NCBI RefSeq assembly: GCF_001887775.1
Contig: NZ_CP015519.1
Span: forward strand, 310,001-374,000
Source of the DNA: Syntrophotalea acetylenivorans
Lineage (GTDB): Bacteria > Desulfobacterota > Desulfuromonadia > Desulfuromonadales > Syntrophotaleaceae
Direction of reading: 5' to 3'
Length of the DNA stretch: 64,000 bases
In this document: positions 54,280 to 63,583 of the stretch, piece after piece
How the letters are laid out: each line of letters opens with the position of its first letter
How positions within the stretch are numbered: the stretch's first letter is position 1
The notes under the pieces: generated by a model
Told to the model about the DNA's origin: nothing
What the model saw: only the letters and a program-made list of their open reading frames with translations
Databases searched by the model: none
Made by a program: the position numbers and the translations under genes

Positions 54280-56448
54280 ATGCGCCCATCCCAACAGTTT
54301 AAAAAGATCGTCCAAGAGCTTCTCGATCATCATTCGGCCACGGATATCGACTTGTTGCGTCAGGCTTACACTTTGTGCGTCAGTGTCTATTACGGCAGGC
54401 ACCGTGAATCCGGCGAAACCTGTCTAACCCATGCTGTTGAAGTGGCTCATATTTTGTGCCGCTTTAAGCCCGACGCGGCCACCCTTGTTGCCGGTATGCT
54501 CATTGATATCGTTGATCAGCAACTGGTTGATGTTGCCGCGCTCCGGCAGCAGTTCGGTACCGAGATCGGCGAACTGGTTGAGAGTCTAGCGAATCTCCGT
54601 AAATTGGTATATTCCGCAGAGGAAGAGCGGCAGGCGGAGAATTTTCGAAAGATGCTGCTCTCCATGGCCAGGGATATCCGCATTGTCCTGGTGCAGTTAG
54701 CCGATCGGTTACATTGTTTACGTACCATGGAGAAGATCCCTGAAAAGGAACAGCGGCGTTTTGCCAAGGAGACCTTGGCGATTTATGCTCCTCTGGCGAA
54801 TCGTCTCGGTGTCAGTTGGTTGAAATGTGAAATGGAGGATTTGTCTCTGCGCTATGCCATGCCGGAGATTTATTTCGACCTGAGGGACAAGGTATCCCGC
54901 AACGAAAAAGATCGCTCCGGCTACATAACGCAGGTCAAGCGACTGCTTCTGGAAAAAATCGGTCGACAGGGGATCAAGGGGGTCTGTTACGGGCGTTATA
55001 AACACCTTTATTCGATTCATCGAAAGATGGTTCGTCAGCAGGTTGTTTTCGATGAGGTTTACGATCTTATTGCCTTTCGAGTGATTGTACAGACGATTCC
55101 TGAGTGCTATACGGTGCTTGGTGTCATTCACGCTGCCTGGAAGCCCGTTCCGGGACGATTCAAAGATTTCATCGCCATGCCCAAGCCGAATATGTATCAG
55201 TCATTGCATACAACGGTTATCGGTCCTTTTGGTGAGCGCATGGAGGTGCAGATTCGTACGGAGGAAATGCATCGCATCGCCGAAGAGGGCATTGCAGCCC
55301 ACTGGAGATATAAGGAGCAACAGGCAGGGAAGGCTCCTGGCTCCGAGGTGGACAAACAAAAAGGTTTCTTTGAGCGGGAACCTGAGAAACAGCCGGCAAA
55401 GAGTGATGAAGTTGGATTGCTGGAGGCCCTCAACGATGATTTGTTCTCCGATGAGGTCTATGTCTTTACTCCCAAGGGAACGGTTAAAGCCTTTCCGCGC
55501 GGGGCTACTCCCATCGACTTCGCGTACAGCGTGCATACCGATGTAGGTCATCACTGCAGTGGAGCGCGGGTTAACGGCAAGCTGGTACCTTTAAAGACTC
55601 AATTGCATAGCGGTGACATCGTCGAAGTCATTACTGCCACCAGTCAACAACCCAGCAAGGATTGGTTGAAGTTTGTCAAGACCTCCAGAGCTGCCAGTAA
55701 AATACGGCAGTGGATTAAGGCCGAACAGCATGAGAAGAGTTTGCTCCTCGGCCGCGAGCTCCTTGAAAAACGATTGCGTAAATATGGTGTAAGTCTAAAA
55801 CGGGCGCTCCAGTCTGCTGAAATGGCTACAGCCATGGAGGAACTGGGCTATCACGCCAGTGATGACCTGCTGGCTGCCATTGGTTATGGTAAATTATCGC
55901 TGGGACAAGTGGTAGGCCGGGTTGTTCCGGAAGAGAGCCTTAAGCCCGAAGCCCCCAAAGAAAAGGGCCGGATTGGCCGGGTTCTGGAAAAAATCCATAA
56001 AAAACCCTCCAGTGCTATAAAAATTCAAGGTCTTGACGACATTATGGTGCGATATGCCAAATGTTGCAATCCGTTGCCGGGAGATCCGGTGGTTGGCTTT
56101 ATTACCCGTGGTCGTGGTATTGCCGTGCACGCCGCAGATTGTCCCGGAGTTATGCAGAGCGATCCCGAACGGCGTATCGAAGTAGAATGGGATTTAAAGA
56201 AAAAGTCATCCCATCTGGTCAAGGTGAGGGTATATTGCCTCGATCAAAAAGGAATTCTAGCTAATATCAGTGGTGAGATAAGTAACTGCGAAGCTAACAT
56301 CATTTCGGCTAACGTACATACAACCGACGACAGCAAAGCCCGGATTGTTTTTACCATCGATCTGCAGGACCGGGAACACCTTAATCGAATAGTCAAGGCT
56401 TTGAAACAGGTTAAGGGTGTTCATCAGGTCGAACGAGTGCGGGGTTAA
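54280..56448 (+). CDS. relA: RelA/SpoT-type (p)ppGpp synthetase with degenerate hydrolase site
   Basis: 722 residues with the full long-RSH layout: HD-like (~1-180), synthetase (~220-370), TGS (~400-460) and ACT (~650-722). Synthetase residues are in place: FDEVYDLIAFRVIV (Asp), PGRFKDFIAMPKPNMYQSLH and MEVQIRTEEM (Glu). In the HD region the usual LLHDVVED reads MLIDIVDQ, losing the His and the following Glu, and DRLHNMRT reads DRLHCLRT, losing the Asn. Hydrolysis is therefore probably lost, making it RelA-like in activity. ATG 54280 is chosen; the frame is open to 54181. Confidence 0.93.
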   Translation: MRPSQQFKKIVQELLDHHSATDIDLLRQAYTLCVSVYYGRHRESGETCLTHAVEVAHILCRFKPDAATLVAGMLIDIVDQQLVDVAALRQQFGTEIGELVESLANLRKLVYSAEEERQAENFRKMLLSMARDIRIVLVQLADRLHCLRTMEKIPEKEQRRFAKETLAIYAPLANRLGVSWLKCEMEDLSLRYAMPEIYFDLRDKVSRNEKDRSGYITQVKRLLLEKIGRQGIKGVCYGRYKHLYSIHRKMVRQQVVFDEVYDLIAFRVIVQTIPECYTVLGVIHAAWKPVPGRFKDFIAMPKPNMYQSLHTTVIGPFGERMEVQIRTEEMHRIAEEGIAAHWRYKEQQAGKAPGSEVDKQKGFFEREPEKQPAKSDEVGLLEALNDDLFSDEVYVFTPKGTVKAFPRGATPIDFAYSVHTDVGHHCSGARVNGKLVPLKTQLHSGDIVEVITATSQQPSKDWLKFVKTSRAASKIRQWIKAEQHEKSLLLGRELLEKRLRKYGVSLKRALQSAEMATAMEELGYHASDDLLAAIGYGKLSLGQVVGRVVPEESLKPEAPKEKGRIGRVLEKIHKKPSSAIKIQGLDDIMVRYAKCCNPLPGDPVVGFITRGRGIAVHAADCPGVMQSDPERRIEVEWDLKKKSSHLVKVRVYCLDQKGILANISGEISNCEANIISANVHTTDDSKARIVFTIDLQDREHLNRIVKALKQVKGVHQVERVRG

Positions 56449-56541
56449 AATTTTAGATCTATTATGGGCAGTCAAAGTCAGGACTGGCTCATCGTGAGTA
56501 AATTTTTGGGATGAGTCGACGGGGCAGGGAGGGAGTGAGCT

Positions 56542-56931
56542 ATGACAGGCAAACAAGTTGTTTCCACATCTGAGGCACCAGCTGCAATCGGGCCTTATTC
56601 CCAGGCTGTCAAGGCTGGGGACTTGTTGTTTTTTTCCGGTCAACTTGCCCTTGATGTTGCTAGTGGTGAGTTGGTTCCGGGGGGGATTGCTGAACAGACT
56701 GAGCAGGTTATGGCGAATATCGGTGCGATTCTCAAAGCGGCCGGCCTGGATTATGATTCGGTTGTTAAAACCACCATTTACCTGCTTGATTTGAAAGACT
56801 TTAGCGTGGTTAACGAAATCTACGGACGATATTTTAACGTTGATTCAGCCCCGGCGCGGGCCACTATACAAGTGGCGGCTCTGCCTAAGCAGGCGTTGGT
56901 AGAGATCGAGGGGATAGCCCGGGTCAGCTGA
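56542..56931 (+). CDS. ridA: RidA family reactive intermediate deaminase
   Basis: 129 residues; hydrolyses reactive enamine/imine intermediates to keto acids and ammonia. Seen: [20 protein letters not shown] with the conserved Tyr/Ser, [14 protein letters not shown], and the C-terminal [19 protein letters not shown] with the substrate-binding Arg and Glu. GGGAGGGAG precedes ATG. It ends in a strong shared terminator. Confidence 0.96.
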   Translation: MTGKQVVSTSEAPAAIGPYSQAVKAGDLLFFSGQLALDVASGELVPGGIAEQTEQVMANIGAILKAAGLDYDSVVKTTIYLLDLKDFSVVNEIYGRYFNVDSAPARATIQVAALPKQALVEIEGIARVS

Positions 56932-56954
56932 TGTTTCAGCTAGTTGTTTGGAAA

Positions 56955-56990
56955 TAAAAAAGGGTGGAACTAATGTTCCACCCTTTTTTA
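56955..56990. terminator. Bidirectional intrinsic terminator between ridA and rpmB
   Basis: Perfect stem AAAAAAGGGTGGAAC / GTTCCACCCTTTTTT with loop TAAT. Runs of A and T on the two sides let it work for ridA (plus strand) and rpmB (minus strand). Confidence 0.93.
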
Positions 56991-57024
56991 TTGATACATA
57001 ACTGTATGGTCCGTTGTAGACCGA

Positions 57025-57213
57025 TCAGGCCTTGGTAACGGCTCCGGAACGCAGACAGCGGGTACAGATCTTAATCGACTGTACCTTGCCTTTGTGCAGC
57101 GCTCTTATTTTCTGGAGGTTAGGATACCATACCTTCCGGGTCTTGTTCTGTGCATGGCTGACATTATTGCCAGTCGTTGGTCTCTTGCCGCAAATCTCAC
57201 AAACTCTTGCCAT
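57025..57213 (-). CDS. rpmB: 50S ribosomal protein L28
   Basis: 62 residues, the family norm. [20 protein letters not shown] with a zinc-type CxxC, then [12 protein letters not shown] and [13 protein letters not shown] giving the second CxxC, so the zinc-binding (C+) form of L28. AGGAGG on the minus strand at 57223-57228 fixes the start; the open frame beyond it to 57492 is not coding. Confidence 0.96.
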   Translation of the reverse strand: MARVCEICGKRPTTGNNVSHAQNKTRKVWYPNLQKIRALHKGKVQSIKICTRCLRSGAVTKA

Positions 57214-57341
57214 TTTGAAAACCTCCTGGAATTTTAGAGCTGCTATATTTAGCACGCTTTTTAGACCTTTGCAACCTCTTTTTCCTGTTTCAGGCGTTTG
57301 TCGGGCTACAGTAAATCGAGTTGAAAAATGTTTTGAAATGG

Positions 57342-58607
57342 CTATCCCATCCGCTTTTGTAAACAGCCTGCGACCGCTTGTCCCAGCATTATGTCGGCAT
57401 TTAAACCGATCGATGGCAGCAATTGCGAACCATGGCAGAATATGGCGTTGGAGGCTACCGGGTTGGGCAGGCTTCCCCTCGGCCAGAAGCATTTAGGCAT
57501 GACTTTTTCGTTTTGCGGGCGGGCCGATTCAGTTAATTCATAATCGATAAAGGGCAGTACAGACGATAGCTGCTCGCGAACCATATCTGTGGTGAGTTGG
57601 GTTTGGTCCGGCGGTTGGGCTGCTTCAAGAAGTGCCTGACCTGGCGTCAGTTTATTTTGATCCCAGGTCAGGCGCAAGGTTTGTTCGCCGGCCAATATAA
57701 CCTGCCGAGAAAGTATGGACAGGCGCTGTCGAGGCAGGTTGGACAGGGTCCAGGTCTGTGGCTTACCTGGAACCTTGGCCAGGGTAGAAGTCAGGGCCGG
57801 GTAAGGCTCCACATGCTCGGGTAAGGATCCGATCAGGAACTGGTCTGCGCTGAGAACTTTTCCATTTTTTAAGCTGGCGCCAGTTTGACGTTTCCCGGCA
57901 CGTTCCATTCCAGACAATTCATCGAGAGGGATATGTTGTCCGCCGGCAGCGGCATATCTCTCTGTCAAAAGTTGGCTCAAGTCCGACAATGAAATGGTTT
58001 GAGGGCGGGTGGTTATGTGCCATTTTAAAGCGGCCTCGGCGATAGAAAGTCTTTTGGGGGCCACCAGACAGAGTCCGGATAACAACTGGTTTAGCGCTTC
58101 CTGCGGCTTATGCGAACCAAGTGTTGTTGTTAATTTTAAGATAGGTTGTTGCAGGCGCCGGGCGGGCAGTTTTTGAGCTAGTTGACGCCGATAAAGGGTT
58201 AAAAGGCGAAAAGCAATCAAAGAGGCATCGGGTGCGGGGCTGGCTAGCAGCAGGCTGAGTTTTCGGCCCCACTCATCAAGGCGGGCTAATAAGGCCAGTA
58301 TTGAGGGGTGGTGCTTTGGAAATTCTCGCAGGAGTTCATTTTCTAAAGGCAGGAGACCGCCCACTTGCAAGCGAATGTCATTCGTTACCAGTTGTAAGGA
58401 CTCGCCCGAATCAATTAAAAGGTGTTCCCCTTCAAGTGTCTTCAGTAATTTGTTCAGGGCCGGACAGCACGGTAAGGACTGTGCCGCCGGTTGAATAGCA
58501 GAAGGCAAGGAAAGCACGCGATAGCCCTGCCTGGCGAGCAATGTGGCGCAAATTTGTTCGCCAATATTTGCACCAAGGACGATCAGGTTATAATGTTCCG
58601 TAGCCAT
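57342..58607 (-). CDS. Uncharacterised FAD-dependent oxidoreductase-like protein
   Basis: 421 residues. The N-terminus [20 protein letters not shown] is a dinucleotide-binding beta-alpha-beta start (Gly-x-Asn-x-Gly instead of Gly-x-Gly-x2-Gly), and the end [20 protein letters not shown] resembles the C-terminal FAD-binding stretch of amine-oxidase/phytoene-desaturase-like proteins. No other motifs recognised. It may have lost a clear catalytic site. Codirectional with rpmB and purMN. Confidence 0.6.
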   Translation of the reverse strand: MATEHYNLIVLGANIGEQICATLLARQGYRVLSLPSAIQPAAQSLPCCPALNKLLKTLEGEHLLIDSGESLQLVTNDIRLQVGGLLPLENELLREFPKHHPSILALLARLDEWGRKLSLLLASPAPDASLIAFRLLTLYRRQLAQKLPARRLQQPILKLTTTLGSHKPQEALNQLLSGLCLVAPKRLSIAEAALKWHITTRPQTISLSDLSQLLTERYAAAGGQHIPLDELSGMERAGKRQTGASLKNGKVLSADQFLIGSLPEHVEPYPALTSTLAKVPGKPQTWTLSNLPRQRLSILSRQVILAGEQTLRLTWDQNKLTPGQALLEAAQPPDQTQLTTDMVREQLSSVLPFIDYELTESARPQNEKVMPKCFWPRGSLPNPVASNAIFCHGSQLLPSIGLNADIMLGQAVAGCLQKRMG

Positions 58608-58673
58608 AGGTTAAGGTCCTGACTCTATGCTCAACAGACAATAGGGGAATGGGGGAATGGGGAGGTTGATCAG

Positions 58674-59123
58674 CTAAATGTCCTCTTCACTGTACACTCG
58701 CAGGCCGTTATGCTGCAGCATGGCGGTGGCGACTCCTTGACCGGCTACTGATTGTTGCTGGCGATAGACGCGCCCAACGCCACAGGAAGGACTGCCCTCC
58801 TTGAACAGGGCTGTTTGGCAATCGGTAAGGCGTGCGATTTGCAGAGTCACCTCTGCGCCCCTGATAAAATGGGAGTTCATTTCCTTGCCATCGGATCGGA
58901 CAAGCCTGCCCTTGCCCAACAAAACCTCTTTGCCGTCCCCCTGGTCAAACCAGCATTTCGGTCGAGGCGTGGCCAAGCCGGCTAATTGCTCCGGACACAC
59001 GGGGATGGGATGCAGCCCTTTTTCCTTAAGATGAGTGAGGACCTGACTATTCTCTTTGTGTTTCCCATCGTACCGAGTAGGTAATCCGAGCAAGCAGGCA
59101 CTAACCAGAATCGGTTTGAACAT
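58674..59123 (-). CDS. DUF523 family protein
   Basis: 149 residues. ILVSACLLGLPTRYDGKHK, CPEQLAGLATPRPKCWF, and LFKEGSPSCGVGRVY are the conserved blocks, with several Cys that could bind metal. Function not established. ATG at 59123 follows GGAGG on the minus strand; the frame extends to 59135. Lies 44 bases after purN, probably in the same transcript. Confidence 0.87.
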   Translation of the reverse strand: MFKPILVSACLLGLPTRYDGKHKENSQVLTHLKEKGLHPIPVCPEQLAGLATPRPKCWFDQGDGKEVLLGKGRLVRSDGKEMNSHFIRGAEVTLQIARLTDCQTALFKEGSPSCGVGRVYRQQQSVAGQGVATAMLQHNGLRVYSEEDI

Positions 59124-59167
59124 CAAGTCCTCCAATGGGCATGGATGACCTTGGAAAATGCTTGTAC

Positions 59168-59827
59168 TTAGCTGAGCGGGGGGCTAAGGAGGGTTTGGTC
59201 AGGATTTTCCAAGGGTGGATCAATCAGAACCCGTCGACCTTCAAGGCGTAGCCGACCTTCGGCAAAAAGACGAATCGCTTCTGGGTAGATGCGATGTTCC
59301 TGACGGAGGATGCGTGCTGAAAGGGTCTCCAGGGTGTCGTTTTGCAGGACCGGCACCGCTGCTTGAACGACAATGGGGCCGGTATCGACTCCGGCATCGA
59401 CGAAGTGAACGGTACAGCCGGTAATCCGGGTGCCGTGGTCAAGAGCCTGTTGTTGGGCATTCAAGCCGGAAAAGGCGGGCAACAGGGCAGGGTGGATGTT
59501 CATGATGCGGTCGGGAAAGGCCTCAAGAAACTCATTGGAGATCAGGCGCATGAAACCGGCAAGTACGACCAATTCCACTCTGGCTTCGTTCAAGGCGGCA
59601 ACCATGGCCCGGTCAAAATCAAGCCGGTTTTTATATTGCTGCTGGTCGATGCAAAGAGTTGGGATGCCAGCCAACCTTCCGCGTTGCAATGCGCCGGCAG
59701 TCGGCTTATTACTAAGAATAAGGGCAATTTCAGCGTGGAGGGTGCCGTCCTGGATGCGATCGATGATCGCCTGCAGATTGGTGCCGCCGCCGGAAGCAAG
59801 GATACCGAGGCGTAACTTGTTGCTCAC
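59168..59827 (-). CDS. purN: Phosphoribosylglycinamide formyltransferase
   Basis: Adds formyl from 10-formyl-THF to GAR in purine synthesis. 219 residues. Seen: LGILASGGGTNLQAIIDRI, AGFMRLISNEFLEAFPDRI, MNIHPALLPAFSGLNAQQQA with catalytic Asn/His, and HFVDAGVDTGPIV with the catalytic Asp. GTG start follows GAGGAA on the minus strand. 47 bases after purM. Confidence 0.95.
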   Translation of the reverse strand: MSNKLRLGILASGGGTNLQAIIDRIQDGTLHAEIALILSNKPTAGALQRGRLAGIPTLCIDQQQYKNRLDFDRAMVAALNEARVELVVLAGFMRLISNEFLEAFPDRIMNIHPALLPAFSGLNAQQQALDHGTRITGCTVHFVDAGVDTGPIVVQAAVPVLQNDTLETLSARILRQEHRIYPEAIRLFAEGRLRLEGRRVLIDPPLENPDQTLLSPPLS

Positions 59828-59874
59828 AGAGATTCCTCGAAACGTTTTAGGGCAGGCCGAAGGCCTGCCCGTTG

Positions 59875-60921
59875 TTAATTCAGTACGACGCTTTCTCCCG
59901 TATCGCTTTTGGCGATGCGGCCGATTACGTAGGCTTTTTCATCGAGACCGGTAAGTCGTACCATTATCTCATCGACTTCTTGTTCCGGAACAATAAGAAC
60001 CATGCCGATGCCGTAATTAAGGGTGCGATACATTTCCAGTTCGTCGATGTTGCCGCCGCGGCGCAGAACTTCAAAAATGGCTGGTTTTGGCCAGCTGTCC
60101 TTTTCGATAATTGCCTGGCAGTTCTTAGGTAGAACCCGGGGTACGTTTTCGACAATGCCGCCACCGGTTATGTGCGCCATGCCCTTGATCTCAAAGTCGC
60201 GCAACAGGTTGAGAATCGTTTTGACGTAGATTCGAGTCGGTGTCAGTAATTCTTCGCCAAGGGGCTTGTCCAATTCGTCAAGCTGAGAGTCGACAGTCAG
60301 GCCCATTTTCTCAAACAAAATCTTACGCACCAATGAGTAGCCGTTGGAGTGCAAACCGCTCGAGGCCAGTCCGATCAACCGGTCGCCAACAGTAATGGTG
60401 GAGCCATCGATAATTTTACTGTTGTCGACGATGCCGACGGTGAAGCCGGCCAGATCGTATTCGCCATCGGCGTAGAAACCGGGCATTTCAGCCGTTTCTC
60501 CGCCAATAAGAGCACACCCCGCCTGGAGACAACCCTCAGAGATGCCTTTAACGACTTCCACGCCCTTTTCCGGTGCCAGTTTGCCGGTGGCCATGTAGTC
60601 CAGAAAAAAGAGAGGCTCAGCCCCCTGAACGGCGATGTCGTTGACACACATGGCCACCAGATCGATGCCGACAGTATCGTGTTTGTCCGCCATGAAGGCA
60701 ATTTTAAGCTTGGTGCCCACGCCGTCGGTGGCGGTAGCGAGAGTCGGTTTTTCGTACTTGTCGGCATGAAGTGAGAACAGGCCGCCGAAACCGCCGATAT
60801 CGGTCAGTACCTCTGGTCTGGCAGTTGCTTTGACCAATGGTTTGATCATGTTGACGAAACGATTGCCCGCATCAATATCGACGCCGGCATCCTTGTAGGT
60901 CATTTTCTTGTCGTTGCTCAA
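59875..60921 (-). CDS. purM: Phosphoribosylformylglycinamidine cyclo-ligase
   Basis: AIR synthetase, ATP-dependent ring closure in purine synthesis. About 348 residues. Seen: YKDAGVDIDAGNRFV, DIGGFGGLFSL, DGVGTKLKIA, DLVAMCVNDIAVQGAEPLFF, GGETAEMPG and HITGGGIVENVPRVLP. TTG at 60921, eight bases after GGGGAG, matches the family N-terminus; ATG 60903 and ATG 60954 are in-frame alternatives. Pairs with purN as an operon. Confidence 0.95.
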   Translation of the reverse strand: MSNDKKMTYKDAGVDIDAGNRFVNMIKPLVKATARPEVLTDIGGFGGLFSLHADKYEKPTLATATDGVGTKLKIAFMADKHDTVGIDLVAMCVNDIAVQGAEPLFFLDYMATGKLAPEKGVEVVKGISEGCLQAGCALIGGETAEMPGFYADGEYDLAGFTVGIVDNSKIIDGSTITVGDRLIGLASSGLHSNGYSLVRKILFEKMGLTVDSQLDELDKPLGEELLTPTRIYVKTILNLLRDFEIKGMAHITGGGIVENVPRVLPKNCQAIIEKDSWPKPAIFEVLRRGGNIDELEMYRTLNYGIGMVLIVPEQEVDEIMVRLTGLDEKAYVIGRIAKSDTGESVVLN

Positions 60922-60952
60922 TTCTTGGCTCCCCTTGCAGATAAATTCGGCC

Positions 60953-60983
60953 ATTATTAAAACAATCAGCCACTCATTGTCAA
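60953..60983 (-). promoter_or_regulatory. Candidate sigma70 promoter for purMN
   Basis: On the minus strand TTGACA (60978-60983) is followed after 19 bases by AATAAT (60953-60958). The -35 is perfect but the spacer is two bases longer than ideal. If real, the transcript starts just upstream of the TTG start of purM and excludes the ATG at 60954. Confidence 0.3.
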
Positions 60984-61211
60984 CGCCAAAGTCCCCTGTC
61001 GTAACGACAGCAAGATTGGTTCTTTACACTGTACAGGGGGTGAATTATGATGCGCTGAAGCGGGTAGCCATAATACTTTAAGCCGCTGCCCTTTGAAGAA
61101 TTATTCTAACCGCTTTTAGCCAGTCTGTCATGATTCTTTTATCATAACGGGTATTTTTCTCATGCGTTGCTGTTGCTACCGTTGCAGTTTCCCATGCGCC
61201 ACACGCTTCCT

Positions 61212-61694
61212 ATGAACCCAGAGAATATCATCCGCTGTATGACCGAGGCCGATCTGGAACAGGTGCTGGTTGTTGAGCAGCTGTGTCATCGTGCGCCCTG
61301 GTCCGAAGCTATGTTCCTTAACGAATTGGCTAATCCGCTGTCACGTATTGATCTATTGTGGCGTGGACGCGATCTGGCCGGATTCCTCTGTGCTTGGCGA
61401 GTTTGCGAAGAACTGACCATCCTCAATGTGGCGACAGCGCCGAAAATGCGCAGAAGCGGTGTGGCTCATGCTTTGCTTGAGCAGGTTTTGCATAGGAACC
61501 TGCAGACCGGTCTCGAGAGCGCATTGCTGGAGGTTCGTCCCTCTAATGCAGCGGCTATTGCTCTCTATCGATCTTTTGGGTTCAGTGAGATTGACCGCCG
61601 TTTGCGTTATTATAGTGATGGAGAAGATGCCCTGGTGATGCAGTTGCTGCTGACGGAGCATGGAATGCCGGGCAAGAATTGTTTAAAACACTAA
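61212..61694 (+). CDS. rimI: Ribosomal protein S18-alanine N-acetyltransferase-like
   Basis: 160 residues from ATG 61212 (ATG 61194 and an upstream start at 61167 are in frame). GNAT fold: CHRAPWSEAMFLNEL (RimI opening), ELTILNVATAPKMRRSGVAH (acetyl-CoA loop) and LEVRPSNAAAIALYRSFGF. RimI acetylates the N-terminal Ala of S18. Divergent from purM and upstream of pyrK. No strong ribosome site seen, so the start is uncertain. Confidence 0.87.
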   Translation: MNPENIIRCMTEADLEQVLVVEQLCHRAPWSEAMFLNELANPLSRIDLLWRGRDLAGFLCAWRVCEELTILNVATAPKMRRSGVAHALLEQVLHRNLQTGLESALLEVRPSNAAAIALYRSFGFSEIDRRLRYYSDGEDALVMQLLLTEHGMPGKNCLKH

Positions 61695-61740
61695 TGGTTA
61701 ACTGTTTATTTACAATTAATGGAGTGACCGAGAGTTCACA

Positions 61741-62598
61741 ATGAAAAATTTTAATACCACCATCCTGTCTAACCAGGAAGTTTCACCAGATTATTATCGA
61801 ATGAAAATTCTGGCACCGGGGATTTCAGATTCGGCCCAACCCGGGCAATTTGTCATGTTTCGGTCTCAAGCTACGAATGAACCCTTGTTGCGCCGACCTT
61901 TCGGCATTTTTCAGACCGGGACGCTAGCCTCCGATTGCGAAGGAATGCCCGCCAAGGAGTTCGTGGAAATTCTTTATAAGGTGGTTGGCAGGGGAACCGC
62001 CATCATGCAGGAACTGCACGAAGGGGATCGGGTCGAGTTGTTGGGGCCGCTCGGTCATGGTTTCGATTTGTCTGCCGACGGCAGTGAGGTGATCCTGGTT
62101 GGCGGGGGTATCGGATTGGTCCCTCTGTATATGCTTGCCAGCGAACTGGTAAAAACGAACAAAGTTCGGTTGCTTATCGGCGGGCGTTCTCGTAAGGACG
62201 TGTTGATGGTAACGGAATTTGAGCGCCTCGGAGTGGAAACCTACGTGTCGACCGATGATGGTACGCTCGGAGAAGAGGGTCCGGTTACCCAAGTGTTGCA
62301 GCGCAAACTGACGAAATTCCCCGGCGCGGCGGTATATGCTTGCGGTCCAATGCCGATGCTGGAAGCGGTTCATCGGATCTGCCAGCCCCGTAAGGTGAAA
62401 TTACAGGTTTCACTGGAAGCGTTTATGGCTTGCGGGGTAGGGGCCTGTCTCGGGTGTGTGGTCAAAGGGGCCGGTCATAGCGAAGAAAATCCCCGTTATC
62501 TCTGTACTTGCAAGGAAGGCCCTGTATTTGATGCAGAGGATCTCGACTGGGAATTGCTGGAGAAGCGAATGAACGAGGAGGGCCACAGCCATGAGTGA
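61741..62598 (+). CDS. pyrK: Dihydroorotate dehydrogenase electron transfer subunit
   Basis: Passes electrons from PyrD to NAD through FAD and a [2Fe-2S] cluster. 285 residues. FAD site LLRRPFGIFQ, NAD site GGGIGLVPLYML, cluster Cys in MACGVGACLGC and LCTCKEG. Overlaps pyrD by 8 bases, as expected for a two-subunit class 1B enzyme. Confidence 0.95.
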   Translation: MKNFNTTILSNQEVSPDYYRMKILAPGISDSAQPGQFVMFRSQATNEPLLRRPFGIFQTGTLASDCEGMPAKEFVEILYKVVGRGTAIMQELHEGDRVELLGPLGHGFDLSADGSEVILVGGGIGLVPLYMLASELVKTNKVRLLIGGRSRKDVLMVTEFERLGVETYVSTDDGTLGEEGPVTQVLQRKLTKFPGAAVYACGPMPMLEAVHRICQPRKVKLQVSLEAFMACGVGACLGCVVKGAGHSEENPRYLCTCKEGPVFDAEDLDWELLEKRMNEEGHSHE

Positions 62599-63541
62599 GA
62601 TGCCGCAATCAAAGAGTCCGTCGGCAGAAACTCCGGACCTGTCAGTTGGATTTGCCGGTCTGCGGTTGAAGAACCCGGTCATGCCAGCTTCTGGTACTTT
62701 TGGCTACGGTGAGGAATATAGTCCCTATATGGACCTCAACCGCCTGGGCGCTATTGTTACCAAGGGGCTTTCTCTTCGTCCTAAAGCCGGGAATCCAACC
62801 CCCCGGATCGCCGAAACCAAGGGCGGCATGCTGAATGCGATCGGTCTGCAGAATGTCGGAATGGACGTTTTCGCCGAGCAGAAACTGCCCTTTTTGAAAG
62901 AGGTGCAGACGCCGGTGATTGTCAATTTCTTTGGCAATAGTCTGGAAGAATACGGTATGGCCGCGCAGCGACTGTCGCAGATCGATGGCATTGCCGCGGT
63001 TGAACTTAACATCTCCTGCCCTAATGTAAAACAAGGGGGTATCGTTTTCGGTACCGATCCCGGCGCCGCAGCCGAAGTAGTTGGTCTGGTACGGCGGCAT
63101 CTCAACGTGCCGCTCATCGTCAAGCTGACTCCCAATGTCACCGACATTACCGTCATCGCCCGGGCTGTCGAGGAGGCAGGAGCCGACGCTATCAGTTGTA
63201 TCAATACCCTGACCGGCCTGGCGGTCGATATCCGCCGCCGCACCCCGCGTCTTGCAAACGGCACCGGAGGGCTTTCCGGTCCCGTGTTGAGGCCTCTGGC
63301 GGTACGCATGGTGTATCAGGTGGTGCAGGCGGTGAGCCTGCCGGTAATCGGCGTCGGTGGTATTATGACTGCCGAGGATGCCTTGGAGTTCCTTATCGCC
63401 GGCGCGCAAGCCGTTCAGGTCGGAACGGCCAATTTTGTCGACCCAGCGGCGATGATCACTATTATCGATGGTCTGCAGCAATTTTGTCAGGAAGAAGGGG
63501 TGTCTCATATCACCGATTTGATCGGTAGCCTGCATTGCTGA
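62591..63541 (+). CDS. pyrD: Dihydroorotate dehydrogenase, class 1B catalytic subunit
   Basis: Oxidises dihydroorotate to orotate with FMN, fourth step of pyrimidine synthesis. 316 residues. Seen: LKNPVMPASGTFGYG, GLQNVGMDVF, VELNISCPNVKQGG with the catalytic Cys typical of class 1, VKLTPNVTDI, SCINTLTGLAVDI, GGLSGPVLRPLAVRM and GVGGIMTAEDALEFLIAGA. PyrK upstream confirms class 1B. Confidence 0.96.
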   Translation: MSEMPQSKSPSAETPDLSVGFAGLRLKNPVMPASGTFGYGEEYSPYMDLNRLGAIVTKGLSLRPKAGNPTPRIAETKGGMLNAIGLQNVGMDVFAEQKLPFLKEVQTPVIVNFFGNSLEEYGMAAQRLSQIDGIAAVELNISCPNVKQGGIVFGTDPGAAAEVVGLVRRHLNVPLIVKLTPNVTDITVIARAVEEAGADAISCINTLTGLAVDIRRRTPRLANGTGGLSGPVLRPLAVRMVYQVVQAVSLPVIGVGGIMTAEDALEFLIAGAQAVQVGTANFVDPAAMITIIDGLQQFCQEEGVSHITDLIGSLHC

Positions 63542-63583
63542 TTAGACCGCTTTAGCCTCTGCCCGGTTGGTGCGAAAGTCGCT

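Noticed and set aside
57214-57492. N-terminal extension of L28
   Set aside because: L28 has its standard start with a strong ribosome site at 57213; the extension overlaps the next gene and is not conserved in the family.
62642-63535. 297-residue ORF on the minus strand inside pyrD
   Set aside because: Antisense shadow of a gene with clear motifs on the plus strand; no motif or ribosome site of its own.
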